Of a stretch of 64,000 nt of DNA, positions 44,819 to 54,600 are shown one piece after another; position 1 is the stretch's first letter, and every line of letters starts with the position of its first letter. The notes beneath the pieces were generated by a model. That model did no database searches, was not told where the DNA came from, and was given only the letters and a program-made list of their open reading frames with translations. The translations under genes were made by a program, and so were the position numbers. Origin of the DNA: an uncultured delta proteobacterium (GTDB lineage Bacteria; Myxococcota_A; Polyangia; Polyangiales; Polyangiaceae); NCBI GenBank assembly GCA_903906315.1, contig CAIVJW010000054.1:1-64000 (forward strand), read 5' to 3'.

Positions 44819-46582
44819 ATGCAACGCTACGAGCCCCGCGGGCGCGCGACGCGACTCCGGTCCGCGACGGCGATGGCCCTGTGCACCGCGCTGTCCGTCG
44901 GGGCGCCCGCCAGCGCGGCGCCGCGCGGCCCCGCGGCCGAGGCCGAGGCCGAGGCCGACGGCGCGAAGGACGCGGCGCGCGCACACTTCGAGAAGGGGCT
45001 GCGGCTGCTCGAGGAGCGCGCGTTCGACGGGGCGCTCGCCGAGTTTCGCCTGTCGGACAAGCTCTTTCCGACGCGGTCGGCCGCGGAGAACGCGGCGATC
45101 TGCCTGCGTGAGCTGCACCGCTTCGACGAGGCGCTCGAGGCCAACGAGGCGTTCGTGCGCGCCTACCCCGATCTGCGCGCCGACGTGCGCGCGCGCGTCG
45201 ACCGCGCGATGGCGGAGCTCGGCGGCCTCGTCGGCACCCTCGACGTGCGCGCGGCCGAGGCCGGCGCGTCGCTGGTGGTCGACAGCCGCGACCGCGGCGC
45301 GACGCCCCCGCGCGGGCCGATCCGCGTGTCCGCGGGCACGCACGTCGTCCGCGTGTACAAGCCGGGCTTCGTGCCGTTCGAGGTGCGCGTCGAGGTCGCA
45401 GGCGGCCAGACCGTCGCGATCCAGCCGCGCTTCGACGCCCTGCCCCGAGCCGGCAGCTTGCGCGTGACCGAGCGCGACGGGCGCGTCGTCGACGTGGTCG
45501 TCGACAACGTCGTCGTCGGCAAGACCCCGTGGAAGGGCGTGCTCGCGCCGGGCGAGCACACGGTCCTGCTGCGCGGATCGTGGAACGACGGATCGCCGCC
45601 CTCGCTCGTCCGCGTGGAGCTCGACCGCACGACGGAGGTCCCGCTCGGCGTCGTCGACCTCGAGGGCGCGCTGCACATCGCCCCCGAGCCGCTCGAGGCG
45701 ATGGTGGCGGTCGACGGGGTGCCGGTCGGGCGCGGCCGCTGGGAAGGCCGCCTCGCGAAGGGCGAGCACCGCGTGACCGTGAGCGCGCCCGGCTTCGCGA
45801 GCGCGGAGCGGAGGGTGACGCTCGACGCCCGCAAGCCCGCCGCGATCGCCGTGGCGCTCGCGCCGGTCGCGACCGCGCCGCAGGGCCCGACGGGCCACCT
45901 CGCGATCGAGGTCTGGGGCGCCGGCACGGTCGCGCCGACGCTCGGCGGCGAGGTCGCCGGCGCGTGCGCGAAGCCTTGCACGTCGACGTTCGCGGGCGGC
46001 GAGGCGGCGAGCGCGACGATCGGCTGGCAGACCGGGAGCGGCTTCGGCATCGGCGTGACGGCCGGCACGCTGCGCCTCGTGCAGGAGGCGACCGCGCGCG
46101 GCGGCGAGCTCGTGCCCGTCGGAAAGCCCGCGAACCCAGGCAAAATCGATGACCGCCTGGTCTTGCACGGGGTGACGATCGGGCTCGCCGGATCGTACAG
46201 GTTCGGCCCGCACCGGCGCGTCCCCGTGATGGTTCGGCTCGGCGCCGGCGCGCTCCTCGGCGAGGTCGTCGACACCCGCGCGGGCACGTTCCGCTCCAGC
46301 AAGGGCACCGCGTACGACCCTGGCGTGCTCGTCGACAGCCCGGCGGCACGCTACGTCCACGTCACGCCCGAGGTCCGCGTCGGCGTGCGACTGACTGACC
46401 AGATCACGATCGAGGCGGGCCTGCAGGCCCTGGTCCTCCTCGCGCTGACGCAGCCGCGCTGGACGAACGACCGCGCGCTGCTCGCGGCCCAGGACGGGCT
46501 CACGAGCTACCCGGGCGAAGCGCTCACGGCGAAGGTGATGCTCGTGATCTCGCCCGGGGCGGGCCTGCGCTACGAGTTCTGA
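44819..46582 (+). CDS. TPR - PEGA - outer-membrane barrel-like protein
   Basis: The 587-aa protein has a signal peptide (cleavage near ASA-AP). A TPR-like helical region (45-135; FEKGLRLLEERAFDGALAEF) is followed by several PEGA-type beta modules (145-350; GTHVVRVYKPGFVPFEV, GEHRVTVSAPGFASAE). The C-terminal part (390-587) has beta-strand periodicity and ends in RYEF, an outer-membrane assembly signal. It likely sits in the outer membrane with TPR/PEGA parts in the periplasm. The layout is recurrent among myxobacterial envelope proteins, but its function is unknown. It follows the kinase gene by 18 nt, so the PEGA domains of kinase and barrel may interact. Confidence 0.65.
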   Translation: MQRYEPRGRATRLRSATAMALCTALSVGAPASAAPRGPAAEAEAEADGAKDAARAHFEKGLRLLEERAFDGALAEFRLSDKLFPTRSAAENAAICLRELHRFDEALEANEAFVRAYPDLRADVRARVDRAMAELGGLVGTLDVRAAEAGASLVVDSRDRGATPPRGPIRVSAGTHVVRVYKPGFVPFEVRVEVAGGQTVAIQPRFDALPRAGSLRVTERDGRVVDVVVDNVVVGKTPWKGVLAPGEHTVLLRGSWNDGSPPSLVRVELDRTTEVPLGVVDLEGALHIAPEPLEAMVAVDGVPVGRGRWEGRLAKGEHRVTVSAPGFASAERRVTLDARKPAAIAVALAPVATAPQGPTGHLAIEVWGAGTVAPTLGGEVAGACAKPCTSTFAGGEAASATIGWQTGSGFGIGVTAGTLRLVQEATARGGELVPVGKPANPGKIDDRLVLHGVTIGLAGSYRFGPHRRVPVMVRLGAGALLGEVVDTRAGTFRSSKGTAYDPGVLVDSPAARYVHVTPEVRVGVRLTDQITIEAGLQALVLLALTQPRWTNDRALLAAQDGLTSYPGEALTAKVMLVISPGAGLRYEF

Positions 46583-46599
46583 CCGGGGCGGCCGTTGGC

Positions 46600-47706
46600 C
46601 TACTTCGGCGTCGGCGGCTGAATGGGCGCGAGGGTCGTGACGCCCGCGCCGGAGAACTTGTCGGCGGCATAGGCCTGCACGAGGCAACCCGTGCCATCGA
46701 CGGTGTCGATCTCGACCAGGTTGCCCGAGCGGGAGAAGCCGTAGACCTTCTTGTCCCAGGCGGCGATGCCGTACATGTTCCCGTAGTCGCCCTGGGTCGC
46801 GTCGTTGCAGCCCTTGCGCTTGACGATCTGGCCGCGCACCGCCTTCGTGACGGAGCCGGTGCTCGCCGATCCCAGCTTACCGACGTCGATCTCGATGAGC
46901 GTGTTCACCGGGTTGCAGCCATTGGTCGAGGGCGGGCTCGGACAGTCGCGCACGGTGGCGAACCCGACCGGGTTGCCGGCGTTGGCCAGGAACACGACGT
47001 CACCCGACAGCTCCCAGGCCTTGCCGACGTTCGCCTGGTCGTAGGCATTGCCATTGCCATCGTCGTTCGGGACCTTGCCGAAGGTGCCGTGCTGCGAGAG
47101 CGCGCCGTTGCCGTCGATGGCCCAGAGCTCCCCCGCGGTGTTGCCGGCGACGAGCACCTCCTTCGCCGGGTCGAGCACGCCCTTCGGCGCGAACGTGAGC
47201 GCGTAGAACGAGACGTCCTTCGACGCATCGAGCGGGATGGGCGTGCCGCAGTGGACGCTGCCGTTTTGCACGGTCAGCGGGTGGACCGCGGTCCTGCTGA
47301 CGCCCCACAACGTGAGCGCCTTGTCGACGGCGAAGTCGGTGATCGCGGGATCCTGCCCGGCGCCGCCGACGCAGTCGAAGTCGCCGAGCTCCTTCAGCGC
47401 GAGCTGGGGCGAGGTCGGGTCGAGCTCGAAGAGCGTCGTGTCGGTGTGGGCGTAGATGATCGGCGGGCCGGCGGGCTCGGTGCCAGTGCCACCGCCCGTG
47501 CCGATGAGCGTGCCGCCGCTACCGCCGGCACCGGTCGACGACCCGCCCTGACCGCCGGTGCCCGTCGTCACCAGCGTGCCGCCCGAGCCCTGGGTGCCCG
47601 AGGTCGTGGCGTCGTTCGTGAACGTCGACGTCGGCGCGGTGGCGGCGCACGCGACGAGCGCGGCGGAGAGCATGGCGAGCGAGGAAGCGACGAGCGGAGT
47701 CTTCAC
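46600..47706 (-). CDS. Hypothetical propeller-like lipoprotein
   Basis: The 368-aa protein begins at GTG 47706 with a lipoprotein signal ending LVAC (C20). A Gly/Ser/Thr-rich linker (25-68; GGSSTGAGGSGGT) leads to a domain of repeated short strands with WAIDGNGALSQHG, DVVFLANAGNPVGF and YGIAAWDKKVYGFSRSG, predicting a beta-propeller. Four or more Cys suggest disulfides. It is a surface-anchored protein of unknown role. Purines (GAAGGGA) directly abut the GTG, so an internal start at the ATG 11 codons on is possible, but it would truncate the signal. It converges with the barrel gene, 17 nt apart. Confidence 0.7.
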   Translation of the reverse strand: MKTPLVASSLAMLSAALVACAATAPTSTFTNDATTSGTQGSGGTLVTTGTGGQGGSSTGAGGSGGTLIGTGGGTGTEPAGPPIIYAHTDTTLFELDPTSPQLALKELGDFDCVGGAGQDPAITDFAVDKALTLWGVSRTAVHPLTVQNGSVHCGTPIPLDASKDVSFYALTFAPKGVLDPAKEVLVAGNTAGELWAIDGNGALSQHGTFGKVPNDDGNGNAYDQANVGKAWELSGDVVFLANAGNPVGFATVRDCPSPPSTNGCNPVNTLIEIDVGKLGSASTGSVTKAVRGQIVKRKGCNDATQGDYGNMYGIAAWDKKVYGFSRSGNLVEIDTVDGTGCLVQAYAADKFSGAGVTTLAPIQPPTPK

Positions 47707-47831
47707 TCCCTTCGAGGTAGCGCCGCGAAGCCCACGAAACAAGCCGAGCCGGGGGAATTCGAAGCGGCCCGAACCCCCGCCTCCGCCGGACGGGATGAAA
47801 GCACGGACGCAGGGCCGAACGGCGGCGCGCT

Positions 47832-48237
47832 TCAGCCGGGATCGCCGATCAGGACGAGCGACTCGGCGATCGCGAGCGCGGCGACGCCCCAGAGCTCGGT
47901 TGGGGCGCGGGTGGAGGGCGCCGACGGCGCCGAGCGCGCGGCAGCTCAGGACCACGTCGGACCGGCGCAGGCGAACGGCGTCGCGCCCGTGGACCGCGCC
48001 GAGGAGCGCGCCGGCGATGGCGGCGTTCGGGTCCGTGTCGCCGCCCGCGATGACCGTCGCGACGACGCCCTCCTCGAGGACCGGGGCGCGTAGCAGGCGG
48101 TAGAAGGCGTTCTGCAGCGCGACGAGCACCCAGCCCGAGTGCTTGCCGTGGAAGCGCTCGGGAGGCGTCTCCGCTGCATCGATAACGGCAACGAGCGCGC
48201 CGTTGCGGCGGAGCGCCCACTCGGCCGTTGCCCCCAC
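47832..48237 (-). pseudogene. Decayed ADP-ribosylglycohydrolase fragment
   Basis: The minus strand reads GVGATAEWALRRNG, then HSGWVLVALQNAFYRLL, EEGVVATVIAGGDTDPNAAI and AGALLGAVHGRDA, and VVLSC. These are hallmarks of the C-terminal third of ADP-ribosylglycohydrolases (GGDTDxNA binds magnesium). The expected family end, TELWGVAALAIAESLVLIGD, is present but in the +1 frame: the shift lies between VVLSC (about 47940) and 47905, and the shifted frame stops at 47832-47834. The N-terminal two thirds are missing because addB begins in the opposite direction at 48263. The remnant is therefore truncated and frameshifted and should be inactive. Confidence 0.75.
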
Positions 48238-48262
48238 CCCCTCCCCCTGGTTGCATGCGCGC

Positions 48263-51200
48263 ATGCCCGCCGAGCTCGTCGTCTCTCCCTCGGCCCGAGC
48301 GCGGGTGGCGCGCGCCGCGGCGTGGCTCGTGGCCGAGGCCTCGGGGCGGCCCGCGCTGGTGATCGGGGCGAGCCACGAGGCGGCGAGCGAGCTGGCCCGG
48401 GCCGCGGCGACGGGCGCCCGAGGCGGCGCGACGTTCGGGTGGCACCGCGCGACGCTCGGGCAGGTCGCCGCGCGGCTCGCGCTCCCCGCGCTCGCGAAGC
48501 GCGGGGTCGCCGCGGTCGGGCCGCTCGCGCTGGAGGCGATCTGCACGCGCGTGACGACGCGGCTCGCGGCGCGCGGCGCGCTCGGGCGGCTCGCGGCGGT
48601 AGCGGAGACGCCCGGCCTGCCGCGGGCCCTCGCGCGCACGTTGCGCGAGCTGCGGCTCTCCGGGGTGGGGAGGGCCAAGCTCGCCGAGGTCGCGCCCGAG
48701 CTCGAGGCCATCGCCGCCGAATACGAGGCCGAGCTCGCGCACGCCGGGCTGGCGGACCGCGCGCTCGTGATCGCGCTCGCGATCGAGGCGGCGCGCGATC
48801 GAGGCGCGGCGCACGAGCTGTTCGGGCTGCCGCTCTGCCTGCTCGACGTGCCGCTGACCAGCGCGTTCGAACGCGACCTCGTCGCGGCCCTCGCCGCGCG
48901 TGCGCCCGTCGCGATCGTCACCGTGCCCGCGGGCGACCGACGCTCCGCGGCGCTGGCGATCGAGGCGATCGCGACCGCGACGCCGGCGCGCTCGCAGAGC
49001 CGTGGAGCCGCGACCGCGCGCGGGGCCGCGCCCGCCGCCGACGCGATCGCCTCGCCGGCGGCGACGCCTACGCCTGCGCCCACGACCTCGCTGGATCGCC
49101 TGCAACGCGGCCTCTTTGGTGACTCGGCCGAGGGCGACGCGCCGCTCGACGAGGACGTGGTGCTGATGAGCGCGCCCGGCGAGAGCCGCGAGTGCGTCGA
49201 GATCGCCCGCCACGCGCGCCGCTTCGCCGAGACGCGCGGGGTGCGCTTCGACCGCATGGCCATCCTGCTGCGGGCGCCTGGGCCCTACCGTCCGCACCTC
49301 GAGGAGGCGCTGCGAAGGGCCGGGATTCCTGCCCATTTCGCGCGCGGCACCGTGCGCCCCGACCCGGCCGGGCGCGCGCTCCTGGCGCTGCTCGCGTGCG
49401 CCGCCGAGGGCCTGTCCGCGCGCGGCTTCGCCGAGTACCTGTCGCTCGGCGAGGTGCCGGCGCCGACTCCCGAGGGCGCGCCTCCGCCGCCGAACGGCCC
49501 CGCTGCGCGCTGGGTGCCGACCGACGACGAGCTCGCGCCGACCGCGACGGCGCACGCGGACGGTGACGACACCGACGACGCGATCGAGGACCCCGCGGGG
49601 CCCGCGGATCCGCTCGCGACGCCCGCGGTCGCCGGCACGCGCCGCGCGCCCCGGCACTGGGAGCGCCTGATCGTCGAAGCCGCCGTCATCGGAGGCCGCG
49701 ATCGCTGGGCGCGACGCCTCGACGGCCTCGACGACGAGCGCCGGCTCGACCTCGCCGAGCTCGATCCCGGCGACGCCGGGCGCCCGCGGCTCGATTGCGA
49801 TCGCGCGGCCATCGCGGCCCTGCGCGCCTACGCGCTGCCGCTCCTCGACGCGCTCGCCGCGCTCCCCCGCGCCGGGACGTGGGGCGAATGGATCGACGCG
49901 CTCTCGTCGCTCGCCACGCGCGCGCTGCGCAGGCCGAGGCGCGTGCTCGCGGTGCTCGGCGAGCTCGCCCCCATGGCCGCGGTCGGGCCGGTCGATCTCG
50001 CGGAGGTGCGCCTCGTGATCGGGCCGCGGCTGACCGAGCTCGTCTTGCTGCCCACGGAGCGGCGCTTCGGGCGGATCTTCGTGGGCCCGATCGACGCGGC
50101 GCGCGGGCTCGACTTCGACGTCGTGTTCGTCCCCGGCCTCGCCGAGAAGCTGTTCCCGCCGAAGGTCGTCGAGGATCCGATCCTCCCCGACGACGCGCGC
50201 CGCGCGCTCGACGCCGGGCTCGAGCAGCGCGCCGATCGGGTCGAGGCCGAGCGCCTCGCGCTGCGGCTCGCGGTCGGGGCCGCGAGCCAGGCCGTCGTGC
50301 TCTCGTACCCGCGCGTCGACCTGGACCAGTCGCGCCCGCGGGTCCCTTCGTTTTATGCGCTCGAGGCGCTGCGCGCGGCCGAGGGCCGGCTGCCCGGCTT
50401 CGACGAGCTCGCGCGGCGGGCCGAGCGCGGCGGCGCGGCGCGCATCGGCTGGCCCGCGCCCGACGATCAGGCCGACGCGATCGACGAGGCCGAGCACGAC
50501 CTCGCGCTGCTCGCCGAGCTCTTCCGCGGCAGGCGCGAGGGCGACCAGAAGGGCACCGCACGCTACCTGCTCACCGTGAACCCGCACCTCACGCGGGCGC
50601 TGCGCTTCCGGGCGCGACGGTGGACGATCCCCCGCTTTTCGCACGCCGACGGCCTCGTGCTCGACGACAAGTCGCTGCCCGCGGCGAAGGCCGCGCTCGC
50701 CGCCCACGCGCTGTCGGCGCGCTCGTACTCGCCGACCGCGCTGCAGAACTTCGCGGGGTGCCCGTACCGCTTCGTCTTGCAGGCCGTGCACAAGCTCGCG
50801 CCGCGCGAGGAGCCCGAGGCGATCGAGGAGCTCAACGCCCTGCAGCGAGGCTCGCTCGTGCACGCCATCCACTACGCGTTCCTCGTCGAGCTGCGCGCCG
50901 AGGACCTGCTGCCCGTGCGCGCCGATGGCCTCGACCGAGCGCGCGCGCTGCTCGACGCCGTCGCGACGCGCGTCGCGGGCGATCACCGCGAGATCTACGC
51001 GCCCGCGATCGCGCGCGTGTGGGACGACGGCATCGCCGGCATCAAGGCGGATCTGCGCGAGTGGCTGCGGCGCCTCGCCGACGAGCCCGACTGGGCGCCG
51101 TGGAAGTTCGAGCTCTCCTTCGGCCTCGCGGACCGGCGCGACCAGGACCCGGCCAGCCTCGCGGCCCCCGTCCGGCTCGACTGCGGCATCTCGCTGCGCG

Positions 51201-51637
51201 GGTCGATCGACCTCGTCGAGCGGAGCGGGCGCGGCACCGTGCGCGCGACCGACTACAAGACCGGCAAGGTGCGCGCAGAGGCCGGCGACGTCGTCAGCGG
51301 CGGCGAGACGCTGCAGCCGGTGCTCTACGCGCTCACGCTCGAGAAGCTCCTGCCGGGCACGATCGTCGAGGCCGGGCGCCTCTACTACTGCACCTCGACG
51401 GGCGGCTTCGAGTCGGTGGCGATCCCGCTCGACGACAAGGCGCGCCGGGCCGCCGACCTCGTGGCCCGCACGATCGGCGACGCGATCGACCGCGGCTTCT
51501 TGCCCGCGGCGCCCGCCGAGAGGGCGTGCGAGTGGTGCGACTACCGCGTCGTCTGCGGCCCGCACGAGGAGCTGCGCCTGCGAAAGAAGTCGAAGAAACC
51601 GCTCGAACCGCTGCTCGAGCTGCGGAGGTCCTCGTGA
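48263..51637 (+). CDS. addB: AddB-like ATP-dependent nuclease subunit
   Basis: The 1124-aa protein is an AddB/RexB-type partner of AddA. It begins LVVSPSARARVARAAAW. The usual Walker A of AddB is not visible, as the equivalent stretch reads VIGASHEAASELAR. The inactive helicase-like core has IDAARGLDFDVVFVPGL. The C-terminal PD-(D/E)XK nuclease contains TALQNFAGCPYRF (C833), ATDYKTGK, and ACEWCDYRVVC (C1089, C1092, C1098). The four Cys can bind the 4Fe-4S cluster known in AddB. It processes DNA ends for RecA-dependent repair. Its stop overlaps the addA start (GTGA). Start ATG 48263 follows a gap of 25 nt to the pseudogene limit. Confidence 0.85.
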   Translation: MPAELVVSPSARARVARAAAWLVAEASGRPALVIGASHEAASELARAAATGARGGATFGWHRATLGQVAARLALPALAKRGVAAVGPLALEAICTRVTTRLAARGALGRLAAVAETPGLPRALARTLRELRLSGVGRAKLAEVAPELEAIAAEYEAELAHAGLADRALVIALAIEAARDRGAAHELFGLPLCLLDVPLTSAFERDLVAALAARAPVAIVTVPAGDRRSAALAIEAIATATPARSQSRGAATARGAAPAADAIASPAATPTPAPTTSLDRLQRGLFGDSAEGDAPLDEDVVLMSAPGESRECVEIARHARRFAETRGVRFDRMAILLRAPGPYRPHLEEALRRAGIPAHFARGTVRPDPAGRALLALLACAAEGLSARGFAEYLSLGEVPAPTPEGAPPPPNGPAARWVPTDDELAPTATAHADGDDTDDAIEDPAGPADPLATPAVAGTRRAPRHWERLIVEAAVIGGRDRWARRLDGLDDERRLDLAELDPGDAGRPRLDCDRAAIAALRAYALPLLDALAALPRAGTWGEWIDALSSLATRALRRPRRVLAVLGELAPMAAVGPVDLAEVRLVIGPRLTELVLLPTERRFGRIFVGPIDAARGLDFDVVFVPGLAEKLFPPKVVEDPILPDDARRALDAGLEQRADRVEAERLALRLAVGAASQAVVLSYPRVDLDQSRPRVPSFYALEALRAAEGRLPGFDELARRAERGGAARIGWPAPDDQADAIDEAEHDLALLAELFRGRREGDQKGTARYLLTVNPHLTRALRFRARRWTIPRFSHADGLVLDDKSLPAAKAALAAHALSARSYSPTALQNFAGCPYRFVLQAVHKLAPREEPEAIEELNALQRGSLVHAIHYAFLVELRAEDLLPVRADGLDRARALLDAVATRVAGDHREIYAPAIARVWDDGIAGIKADLREWLRRLADEPDWAPWKFELSFGLADRRDQDPASLAAPVRLDCGISLRGSIDLVERSGRGTVRATDYKTGKVRAEAGDVVSGGETLQPVLYALTLEKLLPGTIVEAGRLYYCTSTGGFESVAIPLDDKARRAADLVARTIGDAIDRGFLPAAPAERACEWCDYRVVCGPHEELRLRKKSKKPLEPLLELRRSS

Positions 51638-54600
51638 CGACGACGGAGGCGCGGCCGCTCGTGGACGCCGAGGCGCGCCGCGCGATCCGAGAGGACCTCG
51701 GCGCGACGCTCGTGGTCGAGGCGGCGGCGGGCACCGGCAAGACCACCGAGCTGGTCGCGCGCGTGGTCGCGCTGCTGCGCGGCGACGCGGCCCGGCTCGG
51801 GGCCATCGTCGCGGTGACGTTCACCGAGAAGGCCGCCGGCGAGATGAAGCTCCGGCTGCGCGGCGAGATCGAGCGCGCGCGCACCAGCGCCGCCACGACG
51901 CAAGACGAGCGCGCGCGCTTCGACCTCGCGCTCGCCGAGCTCGAGGTAGCGCGCATCGGCACGATCCACTCGCTCTGCGCGGACGTCCTGCGCGAGCACC
52001 CGGTCGAGGCCGGCGTCGATCCGCTGTTCGAGGTCGCCGCCGGCGACGAGGCCGAGGCGCTCTACGCGAGCGCGTTCGATCCCTGGTTCCAGGCCGCGCT
52101 CGCCGACCCGACCGAGGGCGTGCGGCGCATCCTCCGGCGCCGCCCGCGCGGGCGCGACGCCACGGGGCCACGGCAGCTGCTCTACAAGGCCGGGATCGAC
52201 CTGCTCGACCACCGCGACTTCGACGCGGCGTGGAGGCGCGATCCGTTCGATCGCGTCCGGGCGATCGACGACGCCGTCGACGCGCTGCGGGCCGTGGGAG
52301 GCGACGCCGGCCTCGCGTACAAGAGCGACGACTTCCTCGCGCAGAACCTCGCCGAGGTGGCGCGCTTCCTCGACGACCTCGACGGGCGCGAGCGCGTGCG
52401 AGGCCGCGACCACGACGGCCTCGAGGCCGAGCTTCGCGAGCTCGTGAAGAAGCGATCCTTCCACTGGAAGGGCGGCGGTCGCTGGTACGGACACGGCATC
52501 GCGCGCGGCGACGTGCTCGCTCGACGCGACGGCGCCCGCGACCGCGTCGAGGGCGTGCTGCGGCGCGCCGACGCGGACCTCGCCGCGTGCCTCTCGGCCG
52601 AGCTCGCCCCGCTCGTCCGCGCCTACCAGGCCCTGCTCGAGAAGGCCGGGAAGCTCGACTTCCTCGACCTGCTCGTCCGCACGCGCGACCTCCTCGCGAA
52701 CGACGCGGCGGTGCGCGCCCGGTTGCAGGACCGCACGAGCCGCGTGCTGGTCGACGAGTTCCAGGACACCGACCCGCTCCAGGCCGAGATCCTGCTGCTG
52801 CTCGCCGCGGAGGACCCCGCCGTGACCGACGGCCTCACGGCGACGCCCGCCCCCGGCAAGCTCTTCGTCGTCGGCGACCCGAAGCAGTCGATCTACCGCT
52901 TCCGCCGCGCCGACGTGGCCCTCTACGAGGCCATCAAGCGACGCCTCGTCGCCGCGGGCGCGCGCGTCGTGAACCTGTCGACGAGCTTCCGCAGCGCGCC
53001 GTCGATCCAGGCCGCGGTGAACGCCGCGTTCGCCCCGCTCATGAGGGGCGCCGCCGACGGCAGCCAGGCCGCGTACGTCGCGCTCGAGGCGTTCCGAGGC
53101 GACCCCGAGGGGCGCCCCACGGTGATCGCGCTGCCCGTCCCCGCGCCGTACGGCGACTACGGCAAGGTCGTCAGCTGGCGCGTGGAGGCCTCGCTCCCCG
53201 ACGCGGTCGGCGCGTTCGTCGACTGGCTCGTCCGCGAGAGCGGCTGGCGCGTGACCGAGCGCGAAGGAGCGGGGGGCGCGGTGCCCGTCGAGCCGCGGCA
53301 CGTGTGCCTCCTGTTCAAGCGCTTCCAGGCGTTCCGCGAGGACGTCACGCGGCCGTACGTGCGAGCGCTCGAGGCGCGCGGCGTGCCGCACGTGCTCGTC
53401 GGCGGGCGCTCCTACCACCAGCGCGAGGAGGTGCTCGCCGTGCGCAACGCGCTGGCCGCGATCGAGCGCCCCGACGACGAGCTCCGCGTCTACGCGACGC
53501 TGCACGGGCCGCTCTTCGCCTTCTCGGACGACGTGCTCCTCGCGCACCGCGCGGCGTTCGGCGGCCTGCACCCCCTGCGCACGCACGACGCGACGCGCGC
53601 CACGGCCGACGGCCTCGACGAGGTCGTCGACGCGCTCTCCCTGCTCGCGCGCCTGCACGCGGGCCGCAACCGCAGGCCGATCGCCGACACCCTCTCGCGC
53701 CTGCTCGGGGCGACGCGCGCGCACGCGGGCATCGCGATCTGGCCCACGGGCGAGCAGGCCCTCGCCAACCTCCTGCGCGTGATCGACCTCGCGCGGCGCT
53801 TCGAGGCGGCCGGGGCGACCTCGTTCCGCGCCTTCGTCGACAAGCTCGAGGGCGACGCCGAGAGCGGCAACGTCGCCGAGGCGCCGGTCGTCGAGGAGGG
53901 CACCGACGGCGTGCGCCTCATGACCGTGCACCGCGCGAAGGGCCTCGAGTTCCCCGTCGTGATCCTCGTCGACCCGACGGCGCAGTCCGCGCAGAGGAAC
54001 CCCTCGCGCTGGGTCTCGCCCCCGGATCGCCTGTGGTCGATGCCGCTCGCGCAGTGCACGCCGGTCGAGCTCGACGAGCACGCCAGCGAGGTCGTCCGGG
54101 CCGACGGCGCCGAGGCCGTGCGCCTCGCCTACGTCGCGGCGACGCGCGCGCGCGACCTGCTCGTGGTGCCGACGTGCGGCGACGAGCCCCTCGCGGGCTG
54201 GCTCGACGTGCTCGCGCCGATCGTGACGCCGCACCCGGCCGCCCGGCGCAAGGCGCGCCCAGCGCCGGGGTGCCCGGCGTTCGGCCCCGACAGCGTGAAG
54301 GACCGGCCCGCGAACGTCGACCGAGGCGCCGAGGGATCGGTGGCGCCGGGCCTGCACCGACCGCAGGTGGGCACGCACGAGGTCGTGTGGTGGGACCCGA
54401 GCGCGCTCGATCTCGGGCGCGAGAGCGACGCGGGCCTCCGACAGCAGCGGATCCTCGAGGCCGACGAGGGAGGGGCTACCGCGCTCGCGAGCGAGCAGGC
54501 GCACGCCGCGTGGCAGGCGCGGCGCAGCGCGACGATCGAGCGCGGGTCGGCCGCGAGCGTCGTCGTCCGCACGCCGACCGATCTCGCGGCCGACGCCGCT

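Noticed and set aside
39590-46687. A minus-strand open frame of more than 2300 codons
   Set aside because: It is antisense to five well-supported plus-strand genes, is Arg/Ala/Asp-rich without domains, and reflects the lack of stop codons opposite high-GC codons.
46600-49263. One long minus-strand frame spanning the propeller lipoprotein, the glycohydrolase remnant and the antisense of addB
   Set aside because: The lipoprotein has its own signal and start at 47706, and the remnant matches only a family C-terminus. The joint frame is coincidence.
47849-51565. Long minus-strand frame opposite addB
   Set aside because: Antisense artefact with no domain. AddB nuclease and iron-sulfur motifs define the coding strand.
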